Shown: piece by piece, positions 1-8,028 of the stretch
Layout: each line of letters starts with the position of its first letter
Numbering within the stretch: the stretch's first letter is position 1
From: CAYZAK01 sp964476445
GTDB taxonomy: Bacteria; CG03; SLGR01; JAGXOG01
Reading direction: 5' to 3'
Assembly (NCBI GenBank): GCA_964476445.1
Contig: CAYZAK010000033.1
Coordinates: 1 to 21,846, forward strand
Length of the DNA stretch: 21,846 nt
Translations under genes and position numbers: made by a program
The notes under the pieces: generated by a model
Database searches by the model: none
What the model was told of the DNA's origin: nothing
What the model saw: only the letters and a program-made list of their open reading frames with translations

Positions 1-35
1 ACTTAAATAATATCTTAACATATTATTGCTGGTTG

Positions 36-55
36 CTGAAACGGTAAATGCCCTA
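36..55. repeat. Left copy of a 20-bp inverted repeat
   Basis: The 20 bases CTGAAACGGTAAATGCCCTA recur as an exact reverse complement at 21728-21747. The match extends to 25 bp with two mismatches (31-55 against 21728-21752) and is followed on both sides by an AT-rich stretch. This copy lies downstream of the rhodanese gene's stop. I see no third copy in the window. Its function is unknown. Confidence 0.8.
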
Positions 56-113
56 TTTTTATTGTTTTTAGTAAATACTGTAGTTCTTATCATTTTTTCA
101 CTTGAATTGTATT

Positions 114-854
114 TTACTGATTGTCTTTTTTATCGACCGGCATCCCCTGTTCAATCCAGTTCATAATACCACCTGTAAAATTAAAAAAATTGTAAAATCC
201 TTCTTTTTTTAATTTTTCTGCCGCCAGGGCTCCCTTATGACCGTCGCTGGATATTACCACATTTACAGAAGGGGTTATGTTTTTTTGATTATCTGGGGAC
301 AGTAAATATTCATAATCTATATTTACTGAGCCTGGAATATGAAAATCCTCATATTCATTTTTATCTCTTATATCGTATATAGTAGCGTCTTTTAAAGTAT
401 TGTATACCATGGGATAACCGCTGGCCCGCCAGTCATAAAAAGACTCTAAAATCTTTACATTATCAACTCCAAAACTGGTTAGTGCCGAACCGGCATATAT
501 AGAGGGTTGTGGGGGGTAGGGACAGTGACAGTAAATAATTATTTCTTCAAACTTCTGGTCCAGGGTCTTTACATAATCAGGATTAAGGAAATTGTCCGCT
601 GCAATAGGAACGGCAAATTTAACATGTTCCTTTACATAACTCTTTAACTCTATATCAATAATTATAATTGAAGTATCCTCTTCTTCGGACTCCATCTTTT
701 CAATTCTACTAAGTAGTTCTTCACTAGATATAAACTGGGGAAGAGGCATATGCTCCTCCTCTTTATTTTGAGCCAAAACATATAGTCTGCTAAAATAGCT
801 TAAAGCTAACAAGAGTACACACCATCTTATTGTTTTTTTAACTGTATTTCTCAT
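114..854 (-). CDS. Exported tandem-rhodanese protein, second domain lacking the catalytic Cys
   Basis: This 246-aa protein starts with a signal peptide: basic residues (RNTVKKTIRW), a hydrophobic core at about 12-28, and a likely cleavage after VLA at 28. It is therefore predicted to be periplasmic. Two rhodanese-like domains follow. Domain 1 (about 40-150) has a Cys in the expected active-site strand (IIIYCHCPYPP, C109 or C111), although the loop is atypical. Domain 2 (about 155-240) has the DIRDKNEYEDFHIPGSVNID and GGIMNWIEQGMP hallmarks, but the catalytic position reads ISSDGHKG, so Ser202 replaces Cys and Lys207 replaces the loop Arg. Rhodaneses transfer sulfane sulfur, and Cys-less domains usually act in binding or regulation. 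No Shine-Dalgarno precedes the ATG, but a promoter lies 12 nt upstream. An internal ATG (codon 36, 747-749) does have a perfect AGGAGG 5 nt before it and would give a form without the signal peptide. The gene is 62 nt downstream of prfB and probably separately transcribed. Confidence 0.85.
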   Translation of the reverse strand: MRNTVKKTIRWCVLLLALSYFSRLYVLAQNKEEEHMPLPQFISSEELLSRIEKMESEEEDTSIIIIDIELKSYVKEHVKFAVPIAADNFLNPDYVKTLDQKFEEIIIYCHCPYPPQPSIYAGSALTSFGVDNVKILESFYDWRASGYPMVYNTLKDATIYDIRDKNEYEDFHIPGSVNIDYEYLLSPDNQKNITPSVNVVISSDGHKGALAAEKLKKEGFYNFFNFTGGIMNWIEQGMPVDKKDNQ

Positions 855-866
855 TGCAATTGTTTA

Positions 867-895
867 AGTATAACATTTTTTTATATCGACCTCAA
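867..895 (-). promoter_or_regulatory. Predicted sigma70-type promoter of the rhodanese gene
   Basis: On the minus strand a TTGAGG -35 box (890-895) is followed after exactly 17 nt by a TATACT -10 box (867-872). Only 12 nt separate the -10 box from the ATG at 854. The predicted transcript therefore begins within about 6 nt of the start codon, which fits the absence of a Shine-Dalgarno sequence. This is a pattern match in AT-rich DNA, so it is moderate evidence. Confidence 0.45.
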
Positions 896-916
896 TTTTA
901 ATGTTCTGTTCTAAAT

Positions 917-2018
917 TTAATCCTCCGCCCGGTAGTTAAGGTACGATTCTATAAAATCATCGATATCACCGTCCATCACCGCTTCTATGTTTCCAACTTT
1001 TAGTTCTGTCCGGTGATCCTTTACCATCTGATAGGGCATAAATACGTAAGATCGGATCTGATTACCCCATCCTATCGCCCCTTTCTGATCATATTTTTTC
1101 TGAGTTTCTTCCCGTCGTTTATCTTCTTTGTACTCATATAGTCTTGCCCTTAAAAGCATCCTGGCTTTTTTCCGGTTGGCATGCTGGGACGGTGAATCTT
1201 GACACTGAACAACAATTCCGGTCGGTTTATGAGTTATCCTTACCGCAGAATCTGTTTTATTTACATGCTGTCCCCCGTGTCCCGAAGCCCGGTAGGTATC
1301 TATCCGAAGATCATTTTCATTTATATTTACCTGTATATCTTCTTCTATCTTTGGCGTAACATCACAGGCGGCAAATGAGGTATGCCTCCGATCTCCAGAA
1401 TCAAAAGGTGAAATACGGACCAGTCTGTGTACACCCACTTCCCCTTTTAAGTAACCGTATGTATATTCCCCGTCTATTATCATGGTTATGCTCTTCAATC
1501 CGGCCTCATCCCCGGGAGTAACTTCAACAACCTCCACCGGATACTCATGCATGGAGGCCCATTGTTTGTACATCCGGGCCAGCATATCAACCCAGTCGCA
1601 GGCTTCAGTGCCGCCCGCACCAGCATAAAGTGATAATATCGCACTTTTTGAATCCATCTTGCCCGACATTTTCAGTCTGAACGTAATTTTGGATACTTGC
1701 TTTTTTAAAGTTTTTAAATTCTGTTCAATCTCCTCCTCAAGACTTTTTTCTTTTTCTTCTCTGGCCAGTTGGATTAATGTAGCAGTTTCATTAAAATTCT
1801 CATTGAGTTCTTCATACAAATTAATCTCGGATTTTATCCGATCGAACTTTTTCATTATTTTTCGAGCCCGTTTGTTGTTATCCCAGAATCCGGGCCGAGC
1901 GGTCTTGGTTTTCAGTCTTTCGTAGTCCTTCTTTTTTTCAGGAATTTCAAAGATACCCCCTTATCTTTTCAATATCTTCCCCAAGATTATCAAGTTTATT
2001 TTTAAGTCTTTCAAACAT
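917..2018 (-). CDS. prfB: Peptide chain release factor 2, read by programmed +1 frameshift
   Basis: RF2 recognises UAA and UGA stop codons and triggers peptide release on the ribosome. The full product is 366 aa: 23 codons from ATG 2018, then a +1 shift at CUU-UGA (1947-1952) into the frame that ends at 917. The post-shift part contains PGFWDNNKRA, typical of RF2 near residue 45. It also has the RF2-specific SPF tripeptide at about 203-205 (RF1 has P-x-T here) and the catalytic GGQ at about 248-250 within GHGGQHVNKTDSAVRITH. A frame opened only at ATG 1855 gives 312 aa and loses about 54 N-terminal residues, so it is not the real start. ATG 2018 has a good ribosome binding site (AAGGAG). The gene follows lnt after 30 nt and is probably the last gene of the secA-lnt-prfB unit. 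Expression should be autoregulated: low RF2 makes the ribosome pause at UGA and shift. Confidence 0.96.
1947..1961 (-). promoter_or_regulatory. RF2 programmed +1 frameshift site
   Basis: The minus strand reads AGGGGG TAT CTT TGA. This comprises an internal Shine-Dalgarno-like AGGGGG (1956-1961), 3 nt, the slippery codon CUU (1950-1952), and the in-frame UGA (1947-1949). It matches the classical prfB recoding signal, except that the base after UGA is A rather than the common C. Both frames on either side encode recognisable RF2 sequence. Confidence 0.95.
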
Positions 2019-2048
2019 TTCCTTCTCCTTTATAAAATATTTTTACAA

Positions 2049-3530
2049 CTATACACTCTCCTGTTTAACATTAATTTTATAACCCTTTAAAATCATTACA
2101 ACACCCCAGGCTATTATACAAAAATAAGCAAAAACATCTCCGTATTTCATATAAAAGGTTTGGGAATCGGACCTGTACACTATACCGTTTAAGACTCCGG
2201 TCTCCCTTAAAGGAGTTCTTTTTTCTACCTCACCGGAAGGAGTTATTATGCCCGACACTCCGGTGTTTGCAGCCCTCACGGCATACCTTCTGTTTTCCAC
2301 CGCTCTGAACACGGAATGGATAAAATGTTGTTCCGGCCCGGCGGAATCCAAAAACCAACCGTCATTTGTGATGTTTACGTAAAGTTGCGCGCCCTGATTA
2401 AAAAATTCCCTTGAAATATACGGGAATATACTTTCAAAACATATTGCCGTACCCACATAAAAATCCCTGGCCTTCCGGGGAACAATATGGTCACCGGGTT
2501 TAAAATCCCCTATCTGGTTTACTATATCGATAAAAAGAGAAAAAAAAGGTCTCAGGGGAATATACTCTCCAAAAGGAGTCAGATGGACTTTTCGGTACGG
2601 CAAAGAAATATCGCCACGGTAAACAAAATAAACGCTATTATAGGTATTAGTTCTATCCTGTTCTACGCTCCCGATTATCTCTACCGCACCGGATTTTTTA
2701 GAAAGATTTTTCACATAATCGACTAAATCGGGGTTTCTTACAAGCACGCCCGGCAGAGAAGTCTCCGGCCAAACTATAAAATGTGGTTCGTATTCCACAG
2801 CTTTTTGATGTAATTTTCTGTAAGTATTAAGTATATTTTGTTTATAAACCGAATCCCATTTTTCATACTGTGATATATTTCCCTGCAATATGCTCACCCT
2901 GTAGGGTTCTTTATTCTCCGTTTCTATATCAACTGAATAGGGATACAGCATCACTAAAATAAACACGGGCACCGCTTTTAAAAAGGGTTTTAAAGTTTTA
3001 TTTAAGATCGCAAAAGCTAATACCGTATTTATAAATACTACAAAATAACTGAGCCCGTAAACACCGGTGATATCGGCTATCTGAATAAGGTGAGGTATTC
3101 TCCACAGGGAATATCCGGTCAGAAGCCAGGGAAAACCGGTAAGAAAATGAGCTTTAATAAATTCAAGCAACACCCAGGTCGCCGGAATTAAAAAAACAAT
3201 AGCCGGAACTCTGTTCTTTTTTGCATAGCGGACAAATAGACCGAACAGACCCCAGTAAAGCCCCAGATACAACCCCAGAAAAAGAACTCCGGCTGCTGAC
3301 CCAACTAACCCCGCTCCGCTTAGTTTCAAAGGATAGAAAATCCAGTAAAACATAATTACGTTACCCCCGGTACCGGCCAGCCAGCTCTTTAAAAACACCT
3401 CTCTTTTACTTTTTGAAGGGTTCTTAAGTAAATACCATAAAAAGGGAACTAAAAATATGAAAGACAAGCCAAAAAAATTAAATTTAGGGAAGATCAAGGC
3501 ATACAGAATTCCTGATATTAAAACAGTCAT
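2049..3530 (-). CDS. lnt: Apolipoprotein N-acyltransferase
   Basis: Lnt adds the third acyl chain to the N-terminal diacylglyceryl-Cys of lipoproteins in the inner membrane, the last step of lipoprotein maturation in diderms. The 493-aa length fits the family. The N-terminal half (about 1-200) is a series of membrane helices. From about 210 comes the periplasmic nitrilase-like domain, with the catalytic triad visible: Glu256 in FIVWPETSLPG, Lys314 in YRKVHLTPFGEYIPLR, and Cys364 in TAICFESIFP. VNITNDGWF near 385-393 is also conserved. A final membrane helix closes the protein (about 460-480). The ATG lies 5 nt after the secA stop with no Shine-Dalgarno of its own, so translation is probably coupled to secA. 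The lipoprotein at 8029-8403 is a natural local substrate. Confidence 0.96.
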   Translation of the reverse strand: MTVLISGILYALIFPKFNFFGLSFIFLVPFLWYLLKNPSKSKREVFLKSWLAGTGGNVIMFYWIFYPLKLSGAGLVGSAAGVLFLGLYLGLYWGLFGLFVRYAKKNRVPAIVFLIPATWVLLEFIKAHFLTGFPWLLTGYSLWRIPHLIQIADITGVYGLSYFVVFINTVLAFAILNKTLKPFLKAVPVFILVMLYPYSVDIETENKEPYRVSILQGNISQYEKWDSVYKQNILNTYRKLHQKAVEYEPHFIVWPETSLPGVLVRNPDLVDYVKNLSKKSGAVEIIGSVEQDRTNTYNSVYFVYRGDISLPYRKVHLTPFGEYIPLRPFFSLFIDIVNQIGDFKPGDHIVPRKARDFYVGTAICFESIFPYISREFFNQGAQLYVNITNDGWFLDSAGPEQHFIHSVFRAVENRRYAVRAANTGVSGIITPSGEVEKRTPLRETGVLNGIVYRSDSQTFYMKYGDVFAYFCIIAWGVVMILKGYKINVKQESV

Positions 3531-3535
3531 TTTTT

Positions 3536-6508
3536 TTACCGGCCGCAGCAGTACTTATATTTTCTCCCGCTGCCGCAAAGGCAGGGATCATTGCGGCCCA
3601 CATCCTCCCTTACAACTCTCTGCTGAACTTTAGGTTTACCACTGTTATTCCGGTTGGGTTTCCCCCTTAAAGAATTGGCACCGGACTCCTTTTCTTTATG
3701 CACCGGTGTTTTAGCTTCCGGTTTTACTTCTTTTCCCCGGTATCCGGAAATTCGGGAATTTATAACGTCTCTCGAGGCTCTGAAAAGATAGATAAGCACT
3801 TCTTTTTTTATAGTGTCCATAAGCTTGGTAAAAGCCTGGAAAGATTTTCTTTTATATTCAACTATAGGCTCTTTTCGGGCATACCCTGAAAAAGTCACCG
3901 ACTCCTTGATATCGTCCAGTACCTTAAGATGGTCCTTCCAGCGGGCGTCAATTACCTGGATCATTATTATCCGGGCCATATTTTTAAAATCTTTTTGGCC
4001 CATTTTTTTCTTTCTGGATTTGTAAAATTCTTTTATCCGGGTCTCCAGCATTTTTCTTAAACCGTAGACCTTAGAACTTATAAAATCATCTGAATCTATA
4101 TCAATACCCAGCCCTATAGTATTTTTTAATTCCGTCTCTATATAAACTGTATCCCACTGTTCGGGATGCTGTTTATCTGATACTATTCTTACCTGAACCC
4201 TGTCCCGGCCTTCTTTTACTTCTTTAGTCTGTTCTAAAATCATATCCACGTAATCTTCTATGAATCCAAGGAGTTCATCTTCAATCCCTCCCCCTCCGAG
4301 CAGACGATTCCGGTGAGAGTATATGGATTTTCGCTGTTTATCCATAACATTATCGTATTCAAGCAGCTGTTTTCTCATTTGAAAATTCATACCCTCTATT
4401 CTTTTCTGGGCCCGGCTTATAGCCCGAGTTATAAGAGGGTGCTCTATCTTTTCGCCTTCTTCCAGTCCACCCAGTTTATTCATAACTTTGGTAATCTTGT
4501 CAGAGCCAAAAAGCCTCATCAATTCATCTTCAAGAGAGACAAAAAATCTGGAGGAACCCGGATCACCCTGTCTTCCAGCCCGCCCTCTTAACTGATTATC
4601 AATCCGCCTGGACTCATGACGCTCGGTGCCTATTACGTGAAGTCCCCCCGACTTTACAACTTCCTGGTGCTCCTTATCGGTTTTTTTCTTGAATTTTTTA
4701 TAGTATTCAGTATATACTTTTTTGGCCTTTTCTTCCTCTTCGGTTTGGGGTTTGGTTTTTTCAGACGCTTTTACAATAAGATCGTGCTCCCAGTCGTTTC
4801 TTTCCATTTCTCTTCTGGCCAAATAATCCGGATTTCCCCCTAAAACTATATCGGTACCTCTTCCGGCCATATTTGTTGAGATAGTGACGGCGTTCTTTCT
4901 TCCCGCCTGGGCCACTATTTCAGCTTCACGCATATGTTGTTTGGCATTTAATACATTATGCTTTATCCCTTGCCTTTTTAACTTGGTAGATATTTTTTCA
5001 CTTACTTCAATTGACCGGGACCCCACCAGCAGCGGGCGTCCCTCCCCGTGGTATTTTTTTATGGCCTTTACTATTGCCTTAAACTTCTCTTTTTCCGTTT
5101 GATAAATAGAATCAGGCATTTGTTTTCTTTTTAAAGGTTTATTGGTGGGAATAGCAAAAACCTTTAAATCATAAATACCGTGAAATTCAGCTTGTTCGGT
5201 TATAGCCGTCCCGGTCATCCCGGCCAGTTTTTTGTACAAATTAAAAAAATTCTGAAAAGTTATGGTGGCCAGGGTCTGGTTTTCCCTTTTTATTGTTAAA
5301 TTCTCTTTCGCTTCTACCGCCTGATGCAACCCGTCGGACCATCTTCTGCCGGGCATCAACCGGCCGGTAAATTCATCCACTATCACAACTTTACCGTCTT
5401 TTACTATATAATTATCCTCTTTTTTAAACAGGGGGCCCTGACCGGTATCCGAATCCCCCCCTTCCGCTTTTAAAGCCTGCTTTATATGATGAAGCCACTC
5501 ACCTCCTACATCGTCAAATAAATTTACATCCAGTAAATCTTCGCATTTTTTGGTTCCTCTTTCAGTAAGATGGGCATCTTTTTTATCCTCATATATTATT
5601 GCATCATAATCCTTTTCCAGTTCATCTCTGTAATCTCCTTTTTTGCCGGCTTCTTCAAATTTATACTTTTCTTTTATTGCCTCATCTTCAGTAATAAACC
5701 GGATTTCCAGATGTCTCATTATGTTATGCACTTTACGGTATTTATCCGAAGACTTTCCCGAAGGCCCCGATATTATAAGAGGCGTCCGGGCCTCATCTAT
5801 AAGGACACTGTCCACCTCATCTATTATAGCGTATTCTAACTCTCCTTGAACCTGTTGTTCGGGCGAACGGGCCATATTATCTCTTAAATAGTCAAAACCG
5901 ATCTCATTGTTCGTTATATATACTACATCGGAATTATAGTTTTCCTTTCTTTGAGGTGGTTTCATATCGCTCTGAACAAATCCAACCGACATGCCCAAGG
6001 ACAGATAAGCGGGCCGCATCCATTCGGCATCCCGGCGAGCCAGATAGTCATTTACAGTTATTATATGCACTGAAGTGCCAGATATGGATTGGAGATACGC
6101 CGGTAAAATAGCTACCAGAGTTTTTCCTTCGCCGGTGGTCATTTCAGAAATATTTCCTTCAAAAAGAACTGCGCCACCCATTAACTGCACATCGTAATGA
6201 CGCATTTCCACCTTACGACGGCATACCTCTCTTACCACGGCAAAAGCTTCGGACATCAAATCCTTTAATGTCGCACCCTGCTCATACCGATCCTTAAATT
6301 CTTTTCTCTTGGCTTTTAACTGTTCATCGGAAAGTTCGAGCATAGAATCTTCAAAGGAATTTACCTCGTCAACCAGCGGCTGCAACTTTTCCATCTTTCT
6401 TTCCGAAGGAGTGCCTATTACGGCATTAACAATAGTCTGGAAATTAAATACTGTGTATATTAAAAGTCCAAGTCCAATTATTGATAATATTACTGTTAAT
6501 ATATTCAT
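3536..6508 (-). CDS. secA: SecA preprotein translocase ATPase with N-terminal membrane segment
   Basis: SecA drives post-translational export through SecYEG by ATP hydrolysis. The 990-aa protein has all hallmarks: Walker A MTTGEGKT (123-130), DEVD box (230-233) followed by SVLIDEARTPLI, the second motor domain with NMAGRGTDIVLGG and GTERHESRRIDNQLRGRAGRQGD, the helical scaffold and wing, and a C-terminal zinc/SecB-binding tail with C976, C978, C987 and C988. The N-terminus is odd. Alignment by eye with E. coli SecA places Walker A 21 residues later, and residues 1-29 form an uncharged hydrophobic stretch (about ILTVILSIIGLGLLIYTVF) that looks like a transmembrane helix. No GTG or TTG offers a shorter start before codon 39, and starting there would delete conserved residues. 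There is no Shine-Dalgarno; a promoter lies 9 nt upstream. It is the first gene of secA-lnt-prfB. Confidence 0.97.
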   Translation of the reverse strand: MNILTVILSIIGLGLLIYTVFNFQTIVNAVIGTPSERKMEKLQPLVDEVNSFEDSMLELSDEQLKAKRKEFKDRYEQGATLKDLMSEAFAVVREVCRRKVEMRHYDVQLMGGAVLFEGNISEMTTGEGKTLVAILPAYLQSISGTSVHIITVNDYLARRDAEWMRPAYLSLGMSVGFVQSDMKPPQRKENYNSDVVYITNNEIGFDYLRDNMARSPEQQVQGELEYAIIDEVDSVLIDEARTPLIISGPSGKSSDKYRKVHNIMRHLEIRFITEDEAIKEKYKFEEAGKKGDYRDELEKDYDAIIYEDKKDAHLTERGTKKCEDLLDVNLFDDVGGEWLHHIKQALKAEGGDSDTGQGPLFKKEDNYIVKDGKVVIVDEFTGRLMPGRRWSDGLHQAVEAKENLTIKRENQTLATITFQNFFNLYKKLAGMTGTAITEQAEFHGIYDLKVFAIPTNKPLKRKQMPDSIYQTEKEKFKAIVKAIKKYHGEGRPLLVGSRSIEVSEKISTKLKRQGIKHNVLNAKQHMREAEIVAQAGRKNAVTISTNMAGRGTDIVLGGNPDYLARREMERNDWEHDLIVKASEKTKPQTEEEEKAKKVYTEYYKKFKKKTDKEHQEVVKSGGLHVIGTERHESRRIDNQLRGRAGRQGDPGSSRFFVSLEDELMRLFGSDKITKVMNKLGGLEEGEKIEHPLITRAISRAQKRIEGMNFQMRKQLLEYDNVMDKQRKSIYSHRNRLLGGGGIEDELLGFIEDYVDMILEQTKEVKEGRDRVQVRIVSDKQHPEQWDTVYIETELKNTIGLGIDIDSDDFISSKVYGLRKMLETRIKEFYKSRKKKMGQKDFKNMARIIMIQVIDARWKDHLKVLDDIKESVTFSGYARKEPIVEYKRKSFQAFTKLMDTIKKEVLIYLFRASRDVINSRISGYRGKEVKPEAKTPVHKEKESGANSLRGKPNRNNSGKPKVQQRVVREDVGRNDPCLCGSGRKYKYCCGR

Positions 6509-6517
6509 AGCTAATTT

Positions 6518-6546
6518 ATCTTATATATAAATAACCAAATTTTCAA
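6518..6546 (-). promoter_or_regulatory. Predicted promoter of secA-lnt-prfB
   Basis: TTGAAA (6541-6546), a 17-nt spacer and TAAGAT (6518-6523) lie just upstream of secA, with 9 nt between the -10 box and the ATG. The -10 match is only 4 of 6 and the region is very AT-rich. Support comes mainly from the same geometry recurring upstream of orf223 and ispH. Confidence 0.35.
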
Positions 6547-6654
6547 ATTTTTCTTTTTTGGGAATGTCTGTAAGTATTTGGTACTATTTTTAAATTCAGT
6601 ACTCTAAAAAATAGCCCTGTCCCCCGTATATTTTCTATCAATTACAAAAGTATT

Positions 6655-7914
6655 TTAATCGAACTGATTTTTAAGCTTTTTTCGCCTACGGTTCCGGTGG
6701 TAATTAATTGCAAACCGGTGTACTTCATCATCGATTTTTTTGATTAATTTATACACTCCCGAACTGGTGGGAATATTTAAACTTTTATTATTATGATAGA
6801 TCTTTTGCCGGCCTTTAGCTATAGAAATAAGCTTAATGTTTTTAAGTTTAAATTTATCCAATATATCCATCGCGGTGTTAAGCTGGGTTTTTCCGCCGTC
6901 TACTAGAATAACATCCGGGAGCTTGCAATCCTTTTTTATTAGACGTCTTAACCTCCGGTAAAGTACCTCCCGGAGCATTATTAAATCATCAGCGGTCTCT
7001 CCCTGTTTTATTTTAAATCTTCTGTATTTTGATTTTAAAAAATCCCCGTTTTTAAAATGCACCATTGCCCCGACCGCCTCTTTTGAAGAGGTGTGGGAAA
7101 TGTCAAAAGCTTCTATTACTTGGGGTTTAAACTCCATATTAAGATAATCTTTAAGAGCATAAAGAGGGTCTATTTTATTCAAGGTCTCTACTTTTTTTCT
7201 GGTTACCTCTCTGAAATTTACTACCGGAAAAATATTATTTAACTTTTCTATCTGATCTCTTACACGGGCAGCTTCCTCGTAAACTTTCTGTTTTTTAAAT
7301 TCATACATTCTTTTTTTTAACCTGGTGAGCAGTTTTTCCCTCTTCCCGTTTAAAAACATAAAAATTTCATCTACTATCTTTGTATACTCCTGGTTTGTTA
7401 TTTTCTCTGTGCACGGGGAGAGGCATTTTCCTATCTGATAATTTAAACAGGGCCGATCTCGTTTTCTAAATTTTCTGCATTTCCTTAAGGGAAAGATTCT
7501 TTCTATAACTCTTTTGGCCGCCCGGATGTCCTTAACATTGGGAAACGGTCCATAGTATTTATTGCCTTTCTGTCTTTTTCTGGTTACTCTTATAACCGGA
7601 AATTTTTGGGACGTTGTTATTTCAAGGTAGGGATAACTCTTATCGTCTCTTAGGTCTATATTATACCTGGGTTTTAAATTTTTTATCAGTTTATCCTCTA
7701 AAAGTAAAGCTGCGTTTTCAGACTGGGTTATAATATAATCAACCGTATTTACCTGGGATATCATCGATATATGCCGGGAATCAAGGTATTTACCGCCGAA
7801 ATGCTGGGCCACTCTTTTTTTAAGAGACTTTGCCTTACCCGCGTAAATTACCCGGTAAGAACTATCCATGAAAAGATACACTCCCGGCTTATCGGGTAAC
7901 TTAGTGAATTTCAT
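6655..7914 (-). CDS. uvrC: Short UvrC-type excinuclease subunit lacking HhH domain
   Basis: UvrC makes both incisions flanking a DNA lesion after UvrAB damage recognition. Visible modules are an N-terminal GIY-YIG nuclease (PGVYLF at 10-15, VIYAGKAKSLKKRV at 22-35, Glu67 in SENAALL), four cysteines matching the UvrC iron-sulfur site (C146, C156, C164, C168), a UVR motif (about 195-230), and the RNase H-like 5' incision domain with the DDH residues Asp271 (AFDIS), Asp339 (LVDGGK) and His399 (DEVHRFAI). At 419 aa it is well short of the usual 600 or so. The linker between UVR and the incision domain is cut to about 35 residues, and the protein ends just after YHRNRRRKK, without the C-terminal tandem helix-hairpin-helix. 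The reading frame is intact and the stop is clean, so this looks like a compact family form rather than a broken gene. No Shine-Dalgarno precedes the ATG, and a terminator-like hairpin lies just upstream. Confidence 0.9.
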   Translation of the reverse strand: MKFTKLPDKPGVYLFMDSSYRVIYAGKAKSLKKRVAQHFGGKYLDSRHISMISQVNTVDYIITQSENAALLLEDKLIKNLKPRYNIDLRDDKSYPYLEITTSQKFPVIRVTRKRQKGNKYYGPFPNVKDIRAAKRVIERIFPLRKCRKFRKRDRPCLNYQIGKCLSPCTEKITNQEYTKIVDEIFMFLNGKREKLLTRLKKRMYEFKKQKVYEEAARVRDQIEKLNNIFPVVNFREVTRKKVETLNKIDPLYALKDYLNMEFKPQVIEAFDISHTSSKEAVGAMVHFKNGDFLKSKYRRFKIKQGETADDLIMLREVLYRRLRRLIKKDCKLPDVILVDGGKTQLNTAMDILDKFKLKNIKLISIAKGRQKIYHNNKSLNIPTSSGVYKLIKKIDDEVHRFAINYHRNRRRKKLKNQFD

Positions 7915-7916
7915 AG

Positions 7917-7969
7917 TTACAAACTAAAATACGCCGGACCCTTAAACTCCATATTAAAAGTCCGACGTA
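7917..7969 (-). terminator. Terminator-like hairpin between lipoprotein gene and uvrC
   Basis: On the minus strand TACGTCGGAC (7960-7969) pairs with GTCCGGCGTA (7930-7939). This is a 10-bp stem with one G-U wobble and a 20-nt loop, followed directly by TTTTAGTTTG. It could end the lipoprotein transcript or attenuate uvrC, whose ATG starts only 15 nt after the stem. The loop is longer than in typical intrinsic terminators and the T-tract is interrupted. Confidence 0.45.
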
Positions 7970-8028
7970 GTATAGTAATTTTATTTTCGGATTTAAACTT
8001 ATTTTTCCGAAAAAATTCTTTTATATAA

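Noticed and set aside
70..117. Imperfect inverted repeat (AGTAAATAC / GTATTTTACT) at the end of the rhodanese gene
   Set aside because: The stem is AT-rich with a bulge and a loop of about 29 nt. On the minus strand it is followed by A-rich sequence, so it is not a convincing terminator.
1144..1925. Plus-strand open frames opposite prfB
   Set aside because: They lie antisense to clear RF2 coding sequence, have no family motifs, and have no ribosome binding site or promoter.
3698..6530. Multiple plus-strand open frames opposite secA
   Set aside because: All are shadows of the well-conserved SecA frame. Their translations are low-complexity Phe/Ser/Leu-rich sequences typical of antisense reading.
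6581..6602. Inverted GTACT/AGTAC between uvrC and secA
   Set aside because: The stem is only 5 bp with a 12-nt loop and no T-tract follows, so it does not support a terminator.
7984..8013. 8-bp AT-rich hairpin (TTTTCGGA/TCCGAAAA) after the lipoprotein gene
   Set aside because: No T-tract follows on the minus strand, and the stem has only three G-C pairs. The GC-rich hairpin at 7930-7969 is the better terminator candidate.
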